Shown in pieces: positions 1 to 8,036 of a stretch of 64,000 bases of DNA (position 1 is the stretch's first letter; every line of letters begins with the position of its first letter). The position numbers and the translations under genes are program-made. Source of the stretch: Vulcanisaeta thermophila (GTDB lineage Archaea; Thermoproteota; Thermoprotei; Thermoproteales; Thermocladiaceae); contig NZ_BCLI01000007.1 of NCBI RefSeq assembly GCF_001748385.1, positions 1 to 64,000 of the forward strand, read 5' to 3'. Under the pieces are notes generated by a model. That model ran no database searches. It was not told the origin of the DNA and saw only the letters and a list, made by a program, of their open reading frames with translations.

Positions 1-58
1 TGGTCATAATGAGGCAGGCATACGTGGCGTACATGGTGCTCAAGAGGTTCATTGCCAA

Positions 59-261
59 CCCAGCTCGGGGTGGGGAAGGGCCCTGGGCACCCAGCCCGGG
101 GCCCACCCACCCCGGGCTGGGGAAGAAGAATGATGAAGAAGGGGAAAGGACGAGTCGGATGCGACTCTCCGTTGCACGGCGCCAGCCGCGCAACGGAAAG
201 TGCAGGCGATCACACCGGCCCATTGCTGAAGTGCCCAGGGCCCCTAGAACCCCGGGCTGGG
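59..261 (+). ncRNA. GC-rich structured RNA, possibly type T RNase P RNA (identity tentative)
   Basis: Bases 59-70 pair with 250-261 and bases 78-90 pair perfectly with 231-243, so the whole element is closed by two nested helices. Inside are hairpins 91-101/110-120 (11 perfect pairs), 152-157/162-167 and 169-175/190-196. The order closing helix, second helix, then immediate hairpin resembles P1-P2-P3 of RNase P RNA. GGAAAG at 143-148 and ACACCGGC at 212-219 loosely recall conserved regions I and V, but I could not form a convincing P4, so the name is a guess. Thermoproteaceae are known to carry a shortened RNase P RNA (type T). A C-box-like ATGATGA (130-136) and a D-box-like CTGA (226-229) could make a kink-turn. 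The strand is uncertain: a TATA-like element at 279-291 would suit the minus strand, which would make this a structured leader of a gene leaving the left edge. Confidence 0.45.
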
Positions 262-560
262 TTAACGCTAACAAACCGCCTAATAAGTTTTACGCCGAAA
301 AACCCACGCCCACAAACCCCACGTGGGATAAGCAAAAACACACGAGCCACACACTAAGCATTGAACTTTTGTTCTCACGAATTATTAAAGATTTCCACAA
401 CACGTGAAACAACTACTCATTAAACACTGAGTTAAGAATTAGAAAGCGTTCAGGAGTTCTTAATTGCAAACCCATGTTCCACCGTTTTGCAAATACCAAA
501 GTAAGGGCCCGGGGGTTTGCCCACGAAAATACATTACTTCACGAAGAATAAGAATTGTTT
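262..560. other. AT-rich gap between RNA candidate and tRNA-Ala
   Basis: No convincing gene was seen. The stretch holds an inverted repeat of seven bases (TTAAGAA/TTCTTAA, roughly 432-463) and the motif CCACGCCCACAAACCCCACG at about 304-323. A close variant of that motif recurs beside the second tRNA-Ala gene at 41666-41689. A TATA-like stretch at 279-291 faces left. Confidence 0.4.
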
Positions 561-657
561 TGGTGGACCGGCCGGGATTTGAACCCGGGATCTCCCGCGT
601 GCGAGGCTTATGCGGGGCTTTGCCCCTGGGCATCCTTCCAGGCTAGACTACCGGCCC
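561..657 (-). tRNA. tRNA-Ala(CGC) with a 20-nt intron
   Basis: On the minus strand the gene begins GGGCCGG and ends with an encoded CCA. The T-arm GGTTCAAATCC is intact. Removing bases 608-627 restores a normal anticodon arm, CCCGC-CTCGCAC-GCGGG, whose anticodon is CGC (alanine). The spliced body is identical to tRNA-Ala(TGC) at 41713-41789 apart from the wobble base. A TATA-like TTTTTAAA at 679-686 lies 22-29 bases upstream of the 5' end. Confidence 0.95.
608..627 (-). other. Noncanonical tRNA intron with bulge-helix-bulge motif
   Basis: The intron interrupts the 5' strand of the anticodon stem, equivalent to conventional position 29/30. The precursor forms a textbook bulge-helix-bulge: a 4-bp central helix ATGC/GCAT, 3-nt bulges CC^A and AA^G with the cuts in the expected places, an inner hairpin GGGGC-AAA-GCCCC and a 3-bp outer helix AGG/CCT. 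The intron-less TGC paralogue in this window fixes the boundaries. The archaeal tRNA-splicing endonuclease would remove it. Confidence 0.93.
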
Positions 658-708
658 GTTTGTGCATATGCCCATGCGTTTTTAAACTCTTTGTCTCGTT
701 TGTGTTTT

Positions 709-757
709 AATGATGAGTACTGGACCAGGATGATCAGTGATTGGGGAAGCCCGGCTG
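709..757 (+). ncRNA. Weak C/D box sRNA candidate
   Basis: A C box ATGATGA (about 710-716) and a CTGA D box (about 754-757) bracket some 38 bases, with GATGATC in between as a poor C' box. No proper D' box is visible and the flanking stem is only a few A-T pairs. It lies between tRNA-Ala and the next gene. This could be chance. Confidence 0.2.
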
Positions 758-807
758 ATCTTTAATTGCAATGTGTGGTTTGTTTTTAAAGGGGGTTCCT
801 GCATTGT

Positions 808-2289
808 GTGTGGATGCCCAGCGTGTTTAGGCTTCTTTATCTCTACATTAAGCAGAGGTATAGTCCTTGGTTCCTGGCCATGTCCGTGCTCGTCATAGCC
901 ATGGAACTACTTGGGTATTTGCTTTTTGGTCACGTGACCATCCACGTAAGGTTTAACGGCGAGGTTGCGGTGCCCACATCCTTACTTACCCTCCTGGACT
1001 TCGTAATAATAGCATCCCTGGTACTCTCCACATTCTACTCACCGGCATACTTCACAAAGTCCGAGGTTGACTTTGCCCTCGTTAGTTCCAGGAGCCCCAT
1101 GGAGTTCCTCCTAATCAAGGTCATTGGGGATGAGTTTTACATCCTAATCCTCCTCACGCTGATCTCCCTGGGCCAGGCCTACATCTTCTCGGTGATGGAG
1201 GGCCTCGGTGCCATGGTTATGTACGTGATTAACATAGCCCTACTGAGCTTCATAATCTCAGGGCTCACCTTCCTATTAACAGTACTGAGCGTTAGATGGA
1301 GGATCCTACTCATAATGGTGCTCGTGGTGTACCTCTCGGCCACCACGGCATTCATGCCGGTGGCCAATGTGCTCTACTCCGTGGTTAGGCCCAACATAAT
1401 CTACACGGCAGCTTTAGTGGTGATTTTCCTATTAATGATTTGGGTACTGAGGGGCGTGTCTTCGTTGATCTACGTGAATATCTACAGCATGTTCGTGAGC
1501 GCTAGGTCTACCCCGGGCACGCACTCTGTCAGTATAGGTTCTTCATTCAATGCCGTATTTATATCCTCGTTATACTCACAGCTGGGTTTAAGGAGGACGC
1601 TCCTACCGTCCCTTAGGGTTAACTCGCTTGTGTTGGCTGTGTCCGTGTCCCTGGCCACCGCCTTGTTCTATGCATACGCAGTGCTTAGGTTCACCAGCCC
1701 ATTTATAGAGGAGTTCCTTGTTTACTACATGAATTTCTACCTGACCCTCATAGTATCCTTAGTTTTAGGTGGTACCCTGGCCTTTGAGAGGGTTTGGGTG
1801 GATTTCCTAGTGGATGCGATTAAGTACGCTAGGTTAAGGATGGGTGTTCGCTTAATCAATACTTACTTGGTCACACTACCCTGGATACTCACAAACCTAC
1901 TTACCTACCTACTGAGTCACCGAGTCATTACACTCCTTGTGGTTTTCCCATTAATCTCATACCCACCCATCCTGGTCCCCCTCTCCTGGATATTAATGGC
2001 TATTTCCGGTATTCCCCAGGTTAGGGAGTTGGGGCTTGAGCATAGGCCCGTGAGGTTCAACGTGTCCGGTGCCATTAGTGGTTCTTTAATAACCATACTG
2101 GTTGGTGCATTCTTTGCGCCCTCAATTATTGATTATCTGCTTCAGGTGCCATTCAATGTCTCATTAATAACCTCATTAATCGAGGTCTCAACCTCCATCC
2201 TTATTTACCTAGTCCTGATGTACTCACCAATTAGTCGCCGTGTATGGTATTGGTTCATGGATAAACTTAGCACCCTGGGGTATGTGTGA
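808..2289 (+). CDS. Polytopic membrane protein, possibly ABC-2-like permease
   Basis: This 493-residue protein is almost entirely hydrophobic, with roughly a dozen membrane segments and few charged loops. The stretch near residues 90-105 (DFALVSSRSPMEFLLIKV) resembles the loop before the second helix of ABC-2 type export permeases, but there is no diagnostic motif and no ATPase gene beside it. The start is GTG at 808 or ATG at 814; TTTTTAAAG at about 783-791 sits at leaderless spacing. The following MFS gene is on the same strand with its own TATA box. Function unknown. Confidence 0.7.
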   Translation: MWMPSVFRLLYLYIKQRYSPWFLAMSVLVIAMELLGYLLFGHVTIHVRFNGEVAVPTSLLTLLDFVIIASLVLSTFYSPAYFTKSEVDFALVSSRSPMEFLLIKVIGDEFYILILLTLISLGQAYIFSVMEGLGAMVMYVINIALLSFIISGLTFLLTVLSVRWRILLIMVLVVYLSATTAFMPVANVLYSVVRPNIIYTAALVVIFLLMIWVLRGVSSLIYVNIYSMFVSARSTPGTHSVSIGSSFNAVFISSLYSQLGLRRTLLPSLRVNSLVLAVSVSLATALFYAYAVLRFTSPFIEEFLVYYMNFYLTLIVSLVLGGTLAFERVWVDFLVDAIKYARLRMGVRLINTYLVTLPWILTNLLTYLLSHRVITLLVVFPLISYPPILVPLSWILMAISGIPQVRELGLEHRPVRFNVSGAISGSLITILVGAFFAPSIIDYLLQVPFNVSLITSLIEVSTSILIYLVLMYSPISRRVWYWFMDKLSTLGYV

Positions 2290-2324
2290 AGCAAGGCTTT
2301 TAACTTCCGCATACATTGGTGTCT

Positions 2325-3467
2325 TGTATGTTTAAGGATAAATTGAAAAACTACATCATACTACAAAACCTCGCCAGTGGATTGGCAACACCGTTTGTGA
2401 GCTTCACGGCGGCAGTCATAGGTGTGCCCAGCGTGGGTATTGGTGTGGTTTCATCAGCGTCATCCTTCTTCAACGGCATTGTTCAACCCTTCCTGAGGAG
2501 GGTTAGGAATATTGTACTCATGCTCAAGGTGTCAACGGCACTACTAGCCGTGCTCTGGATCCTCATGGCATTCGCAATCTCACTGGGCCCCATACCATAC
2601 GTGGTGCTCTACGTACTAATAGCGAGCGTTGGCGGCGCCAACTCCTTCGCGTGGTCCATGCTCATGGAGAGGCTTAGTCGTGGGGCCAGGGGTAGGGTTT
2701 TGGCTGAGTATGCGTTTTTCGGTTCCGTAGGTAGTCTAGGGGCCACGTTGGTGACGGGCTTCGTGGTCCGTGACAACTACGAACTCATGAGGTTCGCCTT
2801 CATGACCGCGGGCGTGCTACTGCTAATTAATGTGGTCAGCATAATGGGCCTGGGCAATGTTGATGATACCAGCGAGGATGGTGGGAGTGCTGGGGTACTC
2901 ACGTTGCTGAGGAGTAATAGGAGGTTGTTGAGGTTTTTACTCATAAATTCGTTATTCACGGTGGTTTGGTCCTTCGCATGGCCCCTCTTCCCACTGGCTC
3001 AGGTCTACCTGTTGGGTATGAATTTTGAGGAGTTGGCCATTGTTAACGTGATAGCTGGGGTTTCAACACTTGCCATGCAGAGGTTTGTGGGTGCCCTTGT
3101 GGATAGGAATAGAAAGTTATTCCTACTCCTGGGCAGGCTCTTACTCGTCACCTTCCCCCTCTCCTACGCGTTGGCAGGTAGTGTTTACGTGATCTATGCC
3201 GTCAACGTGGTCTCAGGGTTCACAAACTCCGTCTCCAACATTGCCTACATATCATACGTCTACGATAATTCTGATGATAAGAGGACAGCCGTGAGCATAT
3301 ACAACGCAATGTACGGCGCCGCCGCGCTCATGGGCTCCCTAGCCAGTGGTTTTCTGGTGATGATATTGAGTGGTTATTTTGGTATTGAGAGGACAGTGAG
3401 GATGTTACTGCTTGGGGATGCGGTGGCAAGGGCCCTTGTGGCCGTGTTGTACATGGGCACGGATTAA
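2325..3467 (+). CDS. Major facilitator superfamily-like transporter
   Basis: About 380 residues with around 11-12 predicted membrane helices in two halves, split by a hydrophilic loop near residue 190 (DDTSEDGGS). That layout and the glycine-rich helices, such as FFGSVGSLGATLVTG, fit the major facilitator superfamily. The substrate cannot be told. The ATG at 2325 is preferred over GTG at 2316 because CTTTTAAC near 2296-2303 lies about 25 bases upstream. The gene ends 30 bases before the GPN GTPase. Confidence 0.7.
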   Translation, partial: CMFKDKLKNYIILQNLASGLATPFVSFTAAVIGVPSVGIGVVSSASSFFNGIVQPFLRRVRNIVLMLKVSTALLAVLWILMAFAISLGPIPYVVLYVLIASVGGANSFAWSMLMERLSRGARGRVLAEYAFFGSVGSLGATLVTGFVVRDNYELMRFAFMTAGVLLLINVVSIMGLGNVDDTSEDGGSAGVLTLLRSNRRLLRFLLINSLFTVVWSFAWPLFPLAQVYLLGMNFEELAIVNVIAGVSTLAMQRFVGALVDRNRKLFLLLGRLLLVTFPLSYALAGSVYVIYAVNVVSGFTNSVSNIAYISYVYDNSDDKRTAVSIYNAMYGAAALMGSLASGFLVMILSGYFGIERTVRMLLLGDAVARALVAVLYMGTD

Positions 3468-3497
3468 GTAAGGAGAAAGGGTATTTTTACTACCCCA

Positions 3498-4283
3498 GTG
3501 AGGGATGATTTGGTGTTTACAGTCTTCATAGTGGGTACCGCGGGGAGTGGGAAGACCACGCTGGTGGATTCCCTGGCCCAGTGGTTGGAGAGTAATCAGT
3601 ACGACGTGGCCATTGTTAACCTAGACCCTGCGGTTGAGTATGTACCCTACATACCCGACATTGACGTTAGGGACCTGGTCTCAGCTAGGGAATTAATGAG
3701 GAAGTACAAGCTTGGTCCCAATGGTTCCATAATAGCCGCCATAGACATGATAGCGGTGAGGTCCCAGGAGATTAAGAATCAAATTATGGATCTTGGTGCC
3801 AATTACGTGCTCGTGGACACCCCAGGGCAGATGGAACTCTTCGCCTTTAGGAGTGTGGGCTCCCTATTGATTAATAGGCTTAGTCTGGATAGGTCGGCCG
3901 TGGTCTTCGTAATAGATGCAACCCAGGCACAGACGCCCAGTGGGTACGTATCATCAATGCTCCTGGCCCTATCAGCCCAGTTCCGCTTTAACATGCCCCA
4001 GGTCAACGTGCTTAATAAGATAGACCTCATCGATAAGTCACTACTTGATGAGGTGCTTGAGTGGGGTGAGGAGGTTGACCTGCTCCGGAACGCGTTGATG
4101 TCCCAGGGTATTAATAAGTTGGAGAGTGACCTTAGTATGAGGCTGACTGACATAATAAATGCTGTGGGCACGGTACCAAAGCCCATACCAGTGAGTGCCA
4201 AGACTGGCGAGGGACTTGATGCCCTGTACAGGGTCCTCCATAGTATATACATGGGTGGCTCAGATTACGACTATTTAGAATAA
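3498..4283 (+). CDS. GPN-loop GTPase
   Basis: The P-loop GTAGSGKTT is at residues 13-21, followed by NLDPAVEY, the family-defining GPN insertion in KLGPNGS near residue 73, DTPGQ near residue 111 and the guanine-specificity NKID near residue 173. At 261 residues it matches the archaeal single-domain members, which form homodimers closed by the GPN loop. Eukaryotic relatives help assemble RNA polymerase II; the archaeal role is not settled. The start is GTG with TATTTTTAC about 16 bases before it. The 3' end overlaps the convergent ModE-like gene by 13 bases. Confidence 0.92.
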   Translation: MRDDLVFTVFIVGTAGSGKTTLVDSLAQWLESNQYDVAIVNLDPAVEYVPYIPDIDVRDLVSARELMRKYKLGPNGSIIAAIDMIAVRSQEIKNQIMDLGANYVLVDTPGQMELFAFRSVGSLLINRLSLDRSAVVFVIDATQAQTPSGYVSSMLLALSAQFRFNMPQVNVLNKIDLIDKSLLDEVLEWGEEVDLLRNALMSQGINKLESDLSMRLTDIINAVGTVPKPIPVSAKTGEGLDALYRVLHSIYMGGSDYDYLE

Positions 4284-5284
4284 GCGTAGGCGCTGCCCGT
4301 GCTCCTCAGTAGCACATAGCCAGGTCTGGGTTGTAGGCTTGACAGCTTGCGTATGAACTCAGTAACCGCGGGTTTACGAAGGCTATCCCTTGAGACCACG
4401 AAGTCGAATTCCTCAAGGGCCAGGGGCCTCACGGCCAGTCCCATATCCAGTGCCTGCCCCGCCAGTGCGATTCCGTAATCCGCTATGCCCTTTATCACCT
4501 TGTCTATGACCTCTGTGTGCGTGTTCACCACGTCATCATAACCCCTAATACTGGCCTTCACCTCGCTGGGCCTCATACCCAGTTGTGCCGCCACTGCGTT
4601 GATTAGCAACTCCATGACAAGCCTCGTGCCTGATCCCGGGTTTCTATTAACCATCCTGAGCCCTAGAATTTCGGTTAAATCCTTAATTTCAAGGTGTGGC
4701 TTGTGGACGAGGCCCAGTAATCTGAGGTATCCCCTGATGAGGACTGCCCTGTCCCATGAACCGAACATGTTCAGGTAGGGTATGTTGTACTCACCACTGA
4801 CTGGGTCTAGCATGTGCACCCCGGCTATGTCGGCTAACCCCATGTTGATCATCATCAACCCATTGAAGGACCCAACCCAGTAAGCATCTATGCAGTAGCC
4901 CAGCCCCCTCAACTCGCTTATTAACTCCCTAACTATCAGGTCATCACTACCCGCGTAAACCACGTCGCACACGGTACCATCCTCACTCCATATGTACCTC
5001 CTCCTCAACTCCTGGTACCTCTCAATAAATGCCTTACCATCCTCCGTGAGCTTCATACCACCCCCATGCCCCCTCTTGGCACTCACGAGCTTTGTTCCCA
5101 AGCCCCTCTCGGCCCTGTTTATTATGTCCCACGCCGTTGAGTAGGAGAGTCCCAGGTCCCTGGCCACTGATAGTAATGAGCCCTTGGACTCTATGAGCCT
5201 TAGAAGTTTCACTGTTGTCTCATCGGCCACAACACCCCCCTCACCCTCCACCGTTAGGTTCAGCTTGAACCTAGCCCTACCCAT
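4271..5284 (-). CDS. ModE-like regulator with substrate-binding domain
   Basis: The first ~110 residues form a LysR/ModE-type winged helix (SKGSLLSVARDLGLSYSTAW is the recognition region; RGHGGGMKLTEDG is the wing). Residues 115-337 resemble a periplasmic-binding-protein fold of the PBP-like family common in archaeal molybdate or tungstate regulators (GSFNGLMMINMGLADIAGVH, NRNPGSGTR). The combination suggests a ligand-responsive DNA-binding protein, probably for an oxyanion or cofactor; the ligand is inferred. It is transcribed divergently from the HAD hydrolase at 5386. Confidence 0.82.
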   Translation of the reverse strand: MGRARFKLNLTVEGEGGVVADETTVKLLRLIESKGSLLSVARDLGLSYSTAWDIINRAERGLGTKLVSAKRGHGGGMKLTEDGKAFIERYQELRRRYIWSEDGTVCDVVYAGSDDLIVRELISELRGLGYCIDAYWVGSFNGLMMINMGLADIAGVHMLDPVSGEYNIPYLNMFGSWDRAVLIRGYLRLLGLVHKPHLEIKDLTEILGLRMVNRNPGSGTRLVMELLINAVAAQLGMRPSEVKASIRGYDDVVNTHTEVIDKVIKGIADYGIALAGQALDMGLAVRPLALEEFDFVVSRDSLRKPAVTEFIRKLSSLQPRPGYVLLRSTGSAYAYSK

Positions 5285-5385
5285 ACCCTCAACTATTCTA
5301 TTGATAATTGATATTTAACCCTTCCTCTCCAAACTACAGCAATGGGTTTATTAAGCACCCAATGATTACCTTTTTCTCTTCACCT

Positions 5386-6030
5386 ATGGTTGTGAGGGTT
5401 GTGGTTCTGGATTTGGACATGACGCTTGTGGAGACCCTGCCCAGGTTCTTCGAGGTTTTACGCACCTGTGCCGCCAGGAGGGGTTTTGACATTAAGGTTG
5501 GTGTTGATGAATTATTGAGGCTTTACTACATGGACCCATCACTAACCGCATTACTGGATGGTGCTGCTCACGACTTTTATTTCTGGCATGATTGCTGGCT
5601 TGAGTATACTAGGAGGGGTGAGCACGGCATTGTTTATGACGGTGCCCTAGACGTCATTAGGTGGCTCAGGGGGTTGGGTAAGTACGTGGTCATTGCCACT
5701 GGCAGGGAATTGGAATGCAGCGCCTTCGCTGGGGAGCTCAGGTACTACGGGTTCCTGGACCTCATAGATTACTGCGTATCACTGGGGGATCTGGGGCCTG
5801 GACATGATAAGAGGGACCTAATACTACACATACTGAGTAAGTACCCTGTGAAGCCCCATGAGCTGCTCTACGCCACAGACCACCCGAGGGATATAGCAAT
5901 GACTAGGGACTTGGGCATAGTGGGTGTTGGGGTTGCCACCTACGTTAGGGACTTCGGCACCAGGTACGTCATAAGGAGTATTTCCGAGCTACCCATGGTT
6001 GTTAGGTTGATTGACGAAGGTACCTATTAA
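5386..6030 (+). CDS. HAD-superfamily hydrolase
   Basis: Motif I (DLDMTLVE) lies close to the N-terminus, a helical cap follows, then TGRE as motif II, a conserved lysine (HDKRD) and motif IV ATDHPRD. This is the standard HAD phosphatase set with a small helical cap like phosphoglycolate phosphatases. The substrate is unknown. ATG 5386 is chosen because TTTATTAAG near 5347-5355 is about 30 bases upstream; an in-frame ATG at 5362 is possible. The 3' end overlaps the convergent surface-protein gene by 29 bases. Confidence 0.82.
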   Translation: MVVRVVVLDLDMTLVETLPRFFEVLRTCAARRGFDIKVGVDELLRLYYMDPSLTALLDGAAHDFYFWHDCWLEYTRRGEHGIVYDGALDVIRWLRGLGKYVVIATGRELECSAFAGELRYYGFLDLIDYCVSLGDLGPGHDKRDLILHILSKYPVKPHELLYATDHPRDIAMTRDLGIVGVGVATYVRDFGTRYVIRSISELPMVVRLIDEGTY

Positions 6031-7957
6031 GGGCAATCCCTATGAATATACCCAGCACCAGCGGTGCTACGTAGGCCAGGAGTACGTACCACGGTATGCC
6101 AAGAATCCCAGGCATCACGTTTATGTAAACCCCCGCGCTCATTGATTGTAGGACGTACGTATTCCCACCATAAATGCCCATTACCTCGTAAGTCCCTGGG
6201 GAAGTTAAGGGAATCCTAACACTGGCCCTGGCATTGCTCAGGGGGATTATGAATACCTTGGTGGAATTGTTGGAAATATTCCTCAGCACCACGGTCACGT
6301 TGCCATAAACGTAATTTGCCGGTATGTCGGATAGCACATCCACGGTAATGCTCAGGTAATCCCCAACCACCGCCACGTTACTGCTCACGTGGACGTTGGT
6401 GAGTGATGATGCCTTACTTATTACGAAACCCAAACTCGCACTGCATGCATTGTAATTAATATTACCACCCCACTGGGCGTATACCGTGTACTCGCCAGGT
6501 AGTAGTGGTATGAATGTGTACACCGCATAACCGGTGGAGTTCACATTGATGGTTGTGGTCATGGTCTCGTTAACACCCTTGATTAATAGGGTTATTGGGG
6601 CGTTAACAACGGCGGGCTTCATGAGGCTTATTATACTCACCATGTGAAGCACCGTTAAGTTACCGCTGGTGGTTATTGTTAGGGTGCAGGGGGCCTTGTT
6701 AACGATTAGTGTTAGGTTGTAGGAGCTGGGTAGGTAATTCGGTGGGTTTGAGTAGTACAGGGTTATTATGTACGTACCAGCCTGCGGTGGTGTCCATGTT
6801 ATATCCACAACACCATTAACCGGGGTATAACCACCTATGGATACCGACTGCCCATTCAGCACATAACCAATTGTCAGGGTACCGCTGGAGATCTGCGGTG
6901 ACAATGTCACCTTAATGTTTACTGACTCCCCGTAGGTTATCTCCGTGGAGTTTACGTAGGGTATTATCTGCACGGTGCCCGGTATTACTATGAATGTGTA
7001 ATTAACAGTGGCCGGTTTAAAGTACGTGGTGTTTAGGAAAACCACGGTTAGCGTGTGGTAACCCACGTTGAAGTTAACGGGCAATTTATAATTAACCTGA
7101 CCATTGGTGTTCGTGACCACCGTGGTTATGTAGTTGCCATCCACGTAAATATTCATGGATTGGCCGGCCAGGGGGCCCACGGGTGTGGTTGCCATTATAC
7201 TTATTGGTAGGTAATTACCGTATGTGACGGTACCGCTGGCGTTCACAGAGACCTTAACTGGGGTTTCCACCACATTAAAGACTAGGGTTTCATTCTCCAC
7301 CCATTGGTAGCCCCCGGCATCCACGTACGTAATCTCGAGGGTTAGAAACGCGTTTTTAAGGTTGTACGACCCCGGCGTTATGGTTATGGCTAGCGTGCCT
7401 GGGGGTTTCAGTGATAATTCCTGGGGGCTCACGTGGGAGTTCTCGGTACTAATTAATATGGATGCGTAGGTAATGGGTATTGGGGTACCATTGGTCACGT
7501 GGAGATTGAGGCTCTGGGGGACCCCACTGTACACGGTGGTTTTGTTAACGTTCACCATCAATACGGGCTTTGTCACGTTTACGGAGAATACGTAGTTTTC
7601 CGTGAACCCCAGGAGTTGGGAGCTTATGGTGAGCGATGCATTGTAGTAGCCCTGGTTAAGTGCCGGTGTTGTTATGTTTATTGTGTTAATGCCGGGGCTT
7701 AGAGCGCCCACGCCATTAATCACGTACTTACCTATGGCTAACTTATACGTTACGTTGGTTGGTAATTGCCCCTGGTAGTTAATGATTACCGTAACATTAC
7801 TACTGATACCAGGCCCCACGTAGACCACGGAGCCATTATACACACCCTCTGGGTATGCACCGTAGTACCAGGTGATGTTATACACGGTGATGGGGGGAGG
7901 ATCCACACTGTGTAGTAGTCCGAAGGCTAGTATCAATGCCATTACTACGTGTATCAC
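6002..7957 (-). CDS. Secreted surface protein with Ig-like repeats and C-terminal anchor
   Basis: A hydrophobic N-terminal signal (residues 1-17) is followed by about 600 residues of Thr/Val/Asn-rich beta-strand sequence containing several bacterial-Ig-like modules (GQSMNIYVDGNYITTVV, followed by NTNGQVNYKLP). A membrane helix near residues 620-643 and a basic tail (RYLRQST) end the protein. Dozens of N-x-S/T sequons suggest heavy glycosylation outside the cell. The start is GTG 7957 or ATG 7942. It probably belongs to the cell envelope; binding partner unknown. Confidence 0.75.
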   Translation of the reverse strand: MIHVVMALILAFGLLHSVDPPPITVYNITWYYGAYPEGVYNGSVVYVGPGISSNVTVIINYQGQLPTNVTYKLAIGKYVINGVGALSPGINTINITTPALNQGYYNASLTISSQLLGFTENYVFSVNVTKPVLMVNVNKTTVYSGVPQSLNLHVTNGTPIPITYASILISTENSHVSPQELSLKPPGTLAITITPGSYNLKNAFLTLEITYVDAGGYQWVENETLVFNVVETPVKVSVNASGTVTYGNYLPISIMATTPVGPLAGQSMNIYVDGNYITTVVTNTNGQVNYKLPVNFNVGYHTLTVVFLNTTYFKPATVNYTFIVIPGTVQIIPYVNSTEITYGESVNIKVTLSPQISSGTLTIGYVLNGQSVSIGGYTPVNGVVDITWTPPQAGTYIITLYYSNPPNYLPSSYNLTLIVNKAPCTLTITTSGNLTVLHMVSIISLMKPAVVNAPITLLIKGVNETMTTTINVNSTGYAVYTFIPLLPGEYTVYAQWGGNINYNACSASLGFVISKASSLTNVHVSSNVAVVGDYLSITVDVLSDIPANYVYGNVTVVLRNISNNSTKVFIIPLSNARASVRIPLTSPGTYEVMGIYGGNTYVLQSMSAGVYINVMPGILGIPWYVLLAYVAPLVLGIFIGIALNRYLRQST

Positions 7958-8036
7958 TATGTACCGTTAATAGGGCTCCTTTTAAACCCCTCGCACGGAG
8001 ATTTATTTATAAGGTCCCCCGCGCCTTTGCCCATGA

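Noticed and set aside
1-52. Minus-strand gene starting at ATG 52 (MNLLSTMYATYACLIMT) and leaving the window
   Set aside because: Only 17 codons are visible and no promoter sits at leaderless distance, so it cannot be supported as a feature; mentioned under the RNA candidate instead.
9-407. Plus-strand 132-residue ORF
   Set aside because: It runs through the GC-rich hairpins of the RNA candidate and has Pro/Gly/Arg-rich nonsense composition.
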